From Berkiella sp964496435 (GTDB lineage: Bacteria; Pseudomonadota; Gammaproteobacteria; Berkiellales; Berkiellaceae), in the NCBI GenBank assembly GCA_964496435.1, contig CAZBZP010000014.1, positions 28,340-92,339 on the forward strand: a stretch of DNA of 64,000 bases. The letters run 5' to 3'. Made by a program: the position numbers and the translations under genes. A model generated the notes under the pieces. The model was not told the origin of the DNA and did no database searches. It saw nothing but the letters and a program-made list of their open reading frames with translations. Positions 59,752 through 64,000 of the stretch are shown piece after piece. How positions within the stretch are numbered: the first letter of the stretch is position 1; each line of letters begins with the position of its first letter.

Positions 59752-60687
59752 TTATAATGGTTTACGAGATAGATATAAGTAAGGTGAGGCTGATTCATCC
59801 TCCATTGCTATTAATTTCTCTATGTTGGGCTCAGCTTGTAGCAAAGTATCATCAGGATGCTTATCCTGCTGGACTTTTTTAGAAAGCAATAAGGTAAATT
59901 TATTTTCTTTAGCTTGCCTAATAGCGGCAACTTCTTTATTGGTACTCTGGGAAAAATTGAAATTGTTTAACCTCCTGATTAGCTCTTCACTTTCTAATAA
60001 ACATAAATCTTCGCTTAGGGCTAATAAGGGATGCACAGGTGGATGAGATTCTGATTCTAAGTGAAGAAATTTTTTGCGCACAATTTCTTGGTCAAGCATT
60101 AACATATGCTGATTTAATCTTTGATTTAACAGTATTAATCCTTGTATAAAGTATGTTAGCTTTTCTTTTAATAAAATAGCTGATTCATCTTCATCTTTGA
60201 TATGTTTCAATAGTTCCTTAGCCAAAAGCATATAGCGTGGGAACCTTTGAATGGGGGCAATTAAAATAGCGCCTAAGGAACCAGGGGAGGGCAGGCCTTG
60301 GAGATTTTTTCTGTTTTGAATTTCTTTGAATTTATTATCAATTTCTTTTGGCACGGAAAAATGATGACTTGTGCTAAAGTAGTCTTCATAGTACTGATAA
60401 AGTTCATTAAGGCTCTTTAGCCATAAATCAGGATTTTTTTCTTCAAAAGCACTCAGAACGCTTCTTTGCGCGATTCTTAAATGCTTTAAATGATTATATA
60501 TAATGCGTAATTTTTCTTGGTTAGCATCAGCTGAAATGATTTTATTATGTTGATTGTCAAATTCTAACAGCAATTCATTGATATCTTCTTCGTTTAAATA
60601 AAATAAAAAATTATTAAGATAGTTTTTTTCGCTATTAACTAATTCGTTATAGCAGGGGTTATTAGCAAGATTAAACTGCTCAATCAT
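59752..60687 (-). CDS. Dbl-homology RhoGEF domain protein
   Basis: The 311-residue protein has the conserved blocks of a Dbl-homology domain. Block 1 is ELVNSEKNYLNNF (15-27), with the Glu that contacts the GTPase switch region. Block 3 is LIAPIQRFPRYMLLAKELL (142-160), equivalent to LxxPxQRxxRYxLLLxxLL of eukaryotic Dbl proteins. The final helix has NQRLNQH (188-194). DH domains exchange GDP for GTP on Rho GTPases. There is no obvious PH domain after it; the C-terminal region (about 200-311) is charged and helical. It follows the RhoGAP gene by nine bases and has AGGAGG before its ATG, so the two are one operon. A host-directed GEF is inferred. Confidence 0.85.
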   Translation of the reverse strand: MIEQFNLANNPCYNELVNSEKNYLNNFLFYLNEEDINELLLEFDNQHNKIISADANQEKLRIIYNHLKHLRIAQRSVLSAFEEKNPDLWLKSLNELYQYYEDYFSTSHHFSVPKEIDNKFKEIQNRKNLQGLPSPGSLGAILIAPIQRFPRYMLLAKELLKHIKDEDESAILLKEKLTYFIQGLILLNQRLNQHMLMLDQEIVRKKFLHLESESHPPVHPLLALSEDLCLLESEELIRRLNNFNFSQSTNKEVAAIRQAKENKFTLLLSKKVQQDKHPDDTLLQAEPNIEKLIAMEDESASPYLYLSRKPL

Positions 60688-60696
60688 AGCTACCTC

Positions 60697-61410
60697 CTAT
60701 TTATTTTTGAATTTAGCAGATATTTTATCTTTTTCGTTGTTCAAGTTAGTCTTGGTGGGAAGTAATTTTTTAGATAGGAATAAAACCATCTTGCTTTTTG
60801 GTATAGCAATCTCATTTTCTGTAAAGCTGCTATTGCGCAATAGATGATCAGCAACGCCGTTTAATTTTAAAGAGAGGGCAACAATTTTTCTTGGGTCATC
60901 TTCTAAATGATTTGCAAAAAATGGGCCCGCAACAATTCCTAAGTTGCTCGAAGACATCATGTTCTTATGTTCAAATAAGAGAGCATGCGAGAGCAAACGA
61001 AGATAGTGAGTTACAATTTTGGAAGCCATTTTTTCATTTTCATTGGGAGATTTTCCAAGTTGCTCAATGTAAGCTTTTAGTGTTCTGCTGGCTTCCTCAT
61101 CCGTTTGGGCAAGTATATTCCCTTTAAGTTGAAGTGTCGCCTCGCTTTTGGTCTCAAATAGTGGCGTATTAATCAGAACATTTTTGAGCGCCCCAATATA
61201 ATCATGGACGCTATACTTTTTTACATGAAATTTTTCATTTTTTAATAAATGATCAACTATTTCTTTTGAATGCGATAAAGTGCCTGACTCTCTAAAAACA
61301 CCAACTTGTTGTAGTGTAAAGGGATTGTCATTTATATACTTAGATATTTTCTCTATTATTGCTAATGCTTGCCCAAGAGAATATTCATTCGGCTGTTCAT
61401 ATTTGAGCAT
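60697..61410 (-). CDS. RhoGAP domain protein
   Basis: The 237-residue protein carries the conserved points of a RhoGAP domain. The Arg finger is in GVFRESG (Arg40, like GIFRVSG), the conserved Lys in GALKNVL (Lys76, like ALKxFLRELP), and the conserved Asn in MSSSNLGIVAGPFF (Asn156, like NLAVVFGPNL). RhoGAPs speed GTP hydrolysis by Rho, Rac or Cdc42. Little extends beyond the domain. ATG at 61410 has GAGG seven bases upstream and is preferred over 61440. It is the first gene of the operon with the RhoGEF and is divergent from the IpgD/SopB-like phosphatase. Encoding both an activator and an inactivator of Rho together is notable. Confidence 0.87.
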   Translation of the reverse strand: MLKYEQPNEYSLGQALAIIEKISKYINDNPFTLQQVGVFRESGTLSHSKEIVDHLLKNEKFHVKKYSVHDYIGALKNVLINTPLFETKSEATLQLKGNILAQTDEEASRTLKAYIEQLGKSPNENEKMASKIVTHYLRLLSHALLFEHKNMMSSSNLGIVAGPFFANHLEDDPRKIVALSLKLNGVADHLLRNSSFTENEIAIPKSKMVLFLSKKLLPTKTNLNNEKDKISAKFKNK

Positions 61411-61606
61411 TTCTGACCTCTTTGGAAAAGTTGTGTACATACCTATTACATAGTTGATAATAGGTCAGATTTCTTCTGAGATTTTTAGCAGTAATGAATA
61501 TGGTATATTCAAATATTGATTTTTAAATCATAGATCTACAATATATAGAACTAATTGGTAGTTCTTAATTTCTAATGATTATGTTAACAATTAGATATCT
61601 TATACT

Positions 61607-63940
61607 ATGAGCGCATATATCCAAGCTATTCGCAACATCATCGCTGATTTAAACAATCCTGTGATCAATACCTTCTATGAATATAATCCCTATCCTTATG
61701 ATGTGATAGGTTCTGACATTTATATTGACAGAATTAATAACATATTTGCAGCGGGCAAAAAGCTAATAGAAGAAAGGGTGCTTTTGGATCATCAAAAGGC
61801 AGCATTAGATATAATTCTTAAGTTAAAAAAAGATGCACATTCTCAATTAAAATCATTAAACCCTGATAATGATGAAGATCATCATTTGGCATTGGATATT
61901 ATTACTGAATCAACAAAACAAATAGCCGAAGTGCTTAGGGATATCGAGTTAAATCATTTTTTAAAGAATCAGGGTGATGCTTTTATCGATGATTGGCTTG
62001 TTGAACTCCAAGATCGTGATTATGCGCTTATCTCAACAACAAAAAGAAAGCCTATTGTTAATATTTATCCAGACGGCCAGGGTGGCCATATGGTTAGCAT
62101 AGCAAAGCCGCTATCAAATATTTCTAGCCTCAGTCGAAAAGGTGAACCTGCTGAGTTACCCAACTTTTGGAAAAGTACTTCGATTCATCTTGATAAAGAT
62201 GGCAATGTGATATCTAAAAGAGAAGTCTATCGTTCCGCTTCATTGTCTCCCTTTGAGGAGAACAACAGAGTAAAAAGATTAAGTAAATCTAAAGAAATTG
62301 CAAAATTTGAAATGCGGCAATATGCCATGGAGAGGGTACTTGAATTGCCCAAAAATGCAAACAAAGAAGAGCTGCTTAAAGCGCTATCATTTGATTTTTT
62401 TAACCTCTCTATTCAATCGACTATTTATGCTGAAAAAAGATCAATCAAGGAAGGATTCAATACATATCAAGAGATACAGAAAATGGCGAATGATGGTCAG
62501 CTAAGCTTCAGCTCAGAACAAATAGCTTTAATTAAAAAGAAGTTTCCTCAACTTGGGCTTAAGGACAGTGATTTTAAGATTAAACCACAAATCATCTTTA
62601 TGAATCTTGGCACCAATATGATGAGAGGAGATGATCCCCAAGGATATCAGGCTAAAATAAACAAAGCTGCAAAAATAGAATTACAAAAGCGAGTAATGAA
62701 TAAACTCAAACATGTTCATGAAGTTGTTGGAATACTTGGCCAAAAAAATCCGATTGATAAAGAATCTCTTAAAATGATTGATGATTTCATAGATAGAAAT
62801 AAAACAAATGATAAGCTAAATGAGGAAATTAATACTTTAAGGATATTTTCTAATTATGCTCATTTTAACCGTAAGGGTCAAAAAACAGCATTAGAAGATC
62901 ATACTAGAAATAAGTCAAAAAATAATTATTTACAACAGGAATCTGTAATAGCATTAGCAGAGCATTTAGGTATTGTTGTAAAAGCTAATTGTCAGAGCGG
63001 TAAAGACAGAACTGGGATGTTATTTGCCAGCGTTGAAGCGGCTCAAATCCAAAGAGACAGACAACAGCAGCCAGGCGCTATTAATAAAAATGAATTTTGG
63101 GAAAGACATTTGCCAAATTGTGTTAATCACACAACTGGACGAGAAATCACCACAGTAAATTGCCCTGGTGCCAAAGGTTTACAAGGCATGACTTATGAAC
63201 TCATTGTGCCTGGTGGCTTTAGAGATGCAATCCATGCCAAGATGCAAGACAGAGCTTCTCGACTTCATAAAGCACCTTATGTCAGAAACAAGGGCAAGGT
63301 AAGTAATGTAAAGGGTAAATCTACACATTCACATGTTAGCGTTGAGGCAAGTCACTTCGATTCCCCCGTTCTTAAATACAAGGAAGTAGTAGAACATCTA
63401 AAGAGTATTCAAGATCCAAAAGCGGCAAGCATTTCACATTCGCAAAAAACACAATCTAAGCTTAATACCTCAGTTGAGGTATTAACCCAAGAAAAATCCG
63501 CAGTTAAAGAATTAAATGATTTTCTTGTTAAGCCGGGAATTAATAATAGGTATAATTTATGGAGTCTTTATCAGCAAAAGGAGAACCCCAACGTCCTGTC
63601 TTTGGATGTTGGTGAAAATCCATTTAAATTAACTAAGGTAACGATTGAAGAAGTTAAAGAACAAAAGCAATCAAATCTTAAATATTCATTCGCAAAAACC
63701 ATGGATAATGATAGAAAGTCATTTGCTATGGAAACCATTTGTCGCATCGCAGTTGATACGGCCAAAACAAATGCTGTAATTACCTTGCCTGCTAATCATT
63801 TAGACGAGATTGCAAAGCTGCTACTTTTCAAAGCCATTCAAGCTTCAGGAAGAGATGATTTAATCATTAAGACCTCAAAAGGTGAAATAGTATCATTTGA
63901 AAATATAGCCTCTGGCTACAAGGGGCGTCCAAGTCCTTGA
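61607..63940 (+). CDS. IpgD/SopB-like phosphoinositide phosphatase
   Basis: The 777-residue protein has the catalytic motif CQSGKDRTG at 462-470 (Cys462, Arg468), nearly the CKSGKDRTG motif of Shigella IpgD and Salmonella SopB, and placed at a similar residue number. Upstream, IFMNLGTNMMRGDD (near 325-338) resembles the FNxGVNE-type motif of that family but is divergent. IpgD and SopB are type III effectors that cleave phosphoinositides, chiefly PtdIns(4,5)P2, and change actin and vacuole identity. The C-terminal 250 residues extend beyond SopB length and are unassigned. No signal peptide is seen, as expected for a specialised-secretion substrate. The start has no strong ribosome site. It shares a 196-base divergent region with the RhoGAP-RhoGEF operon. 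Confidence 0.78.
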   Translation: MSAYIQAIRNIIADLNNPVINTFYEYNPYPYDVIGSDIYIDRINNIFAAGKKLIEERVLLDHQKAALDIILKLKKDAHSQLKSLNPDNDEDHHLALDIITESTKQIAEVLRDIELNHFLKNQGDAFIDDWLVELQDRDYALISTTKRKPIVNIYPDGQGGHMVSIAKPLSNISSLSRKGEPAELPNFWKSTSIHLDKDGNVISKREVYRSASLSPFEENNRVKRLSKSKEIAKFEMRQYAMERVLELPKNANKEELLKALSFDFFNLSIQSTIYAEKRSIKEGFNTYQEIQKMANDGQLSFSSEQIALIKKKFPQLGLKDSDFKIKPQIIFMNLGTNMMRGDDPQGYQAKINKAAKIELQKRVMNKLKHVHEVVGILGQKNPIDKESLKMIDDFIDRNKTNDKLNEEINTLRIFSNYAHFNRKGQKTALEDHTRNKSKNNYLQQESVIALAEHLGIVVKANCQSGKDRTGMLFASVEAAQIQRDRQQQPGAINKNEFWERHLPNCVNHTTGREITTVNCPGAKGLQGMTYELIVPGGFRDAIHAKMQDRASRLHKAPYVRNKGKVSNVKGKSTHSHVSVEASHFDSPVLKYKEVVEHLKSIQDPKAASISHSQKTQSKLNTSVEVLTQEKSAVKELNDFLVKPGINNRYNLWSLYQQKENPNVLSLDVGENPFKLTKVTIEEVKEQKQSNLKYSFAKTMDNDRKSFAMETICRIAVDTAKTNAVITLPANHLDEIAKLLLFKAIQASGRDDLIIKTSKGEIVSFENIASGYKGRPSP

Positions 63941-64000
63941 GTTTGAATGAGACTGTAAAAAAGATTGTGTAACTGCTTATTCTTGATTAACCTAGGGCGC

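Noticed and set aside
1..64000. tRNA, rRNA and CRISPR arrays
   Set aside because: I looked in the intergenic regions for T-loop sequence GGTTCGA with acceptor pairing and for evenly spaced direct repeats, and found none that held up.

Overview
This window comes from an AT-rich gammaproteobacterium that most resembles the Legionellales (the Legionella, Coxiella, Aquicella and Berkiella type). The housekeeping genes are proteobacterial: rpoS, ispG, kdsB, coaX, rmuC, rtcB, a photolyase and an L,D-transpeptidase. Between them lie proteins built from domains that normally belong to eukaryotes, which suggests a bacterium living inside a protist or other eukaryotic cell. Genus and species cannot be fixed from the sequence alone.

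Layout. 0-9 kb: two unknown genes, a phosphoserine-phosphatase/phosphoglycerate-dehydrogenase fusion, YchJ, an alpha/beta hydrolase, a secreted Q/H-rich protein, a YiiX-like cysteine hydrolase and rmuC. 9-16 kb: a tandem U-box protein, rpoS, a coiled-coil membrane protein, ispG, a protein with two ubiquitin-interacting-motif-like segments, and coaX. 16-24 kb: two divergent Sel1-repeat proteins, a kdsB operon starting with a small double-glycine-leader peptide, and a YkuD transpeptidase. 24-34 kb: a candidate papain-like effector, RidA, an organophosphate antiporter, two paralogous membrane proteins (one broken by a 100-N assembly gap inside tandem repeats), and photolyase overlapping a tyrosine recombinase. 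34-46 kb: SixA, a DUF4015-like protein, RtcB, PEBP and HIT proteins, a SNAP-25-like protein, glycine- and tyrosine-rich envelope proteins, a MATE transporter, a histone-H1-like protein, ArfB and a DipZ-like protein. 46-54 kb: two unknown effector-like genes, then a divergent ackA-fabI / phaZ-ptb metabolic cluster and a pentapeptide-repeat/glutamine-amidotransferase fusion. 55-64 kb: pirin, secreted proteins, a glutamate-synthase-like protein, then a RhoGAP-RhoGEF operon divergent from an IpgD/SopB-like phosphatase.

The strongest findings are (1) the RhoGAP + Dbl-type RhoGEF + IpgD/SopB-like phosphatase locus at 59.7-63.9 kb, a likely host actin and membrane control cassette; (2) the 38.2-39.2 kb protein, which matches the layout of SNAP-25: an N-terminal SNARE heptad block with its central Gln, a Cys-Cys-Cys-Cys cluster, and a second SNARE-like block ending at nearly the same distance from its centre; and (3) two ubiquitin-system mimics, a tandem U-box protein and a tandem UIM-like protein. 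Together they point to control of host Rho signalling, phosphoinositides, membrane fusion and ubiquitin. Secretion of these proteins is inferred; no secretion-system genes are in the window.

No tRNA, rRNA, CRISPR array or insertion sequence was recognised. Dispersed short palindromes, an over-used GGGATCCC octamer and one structured non-coding region are listed separately.
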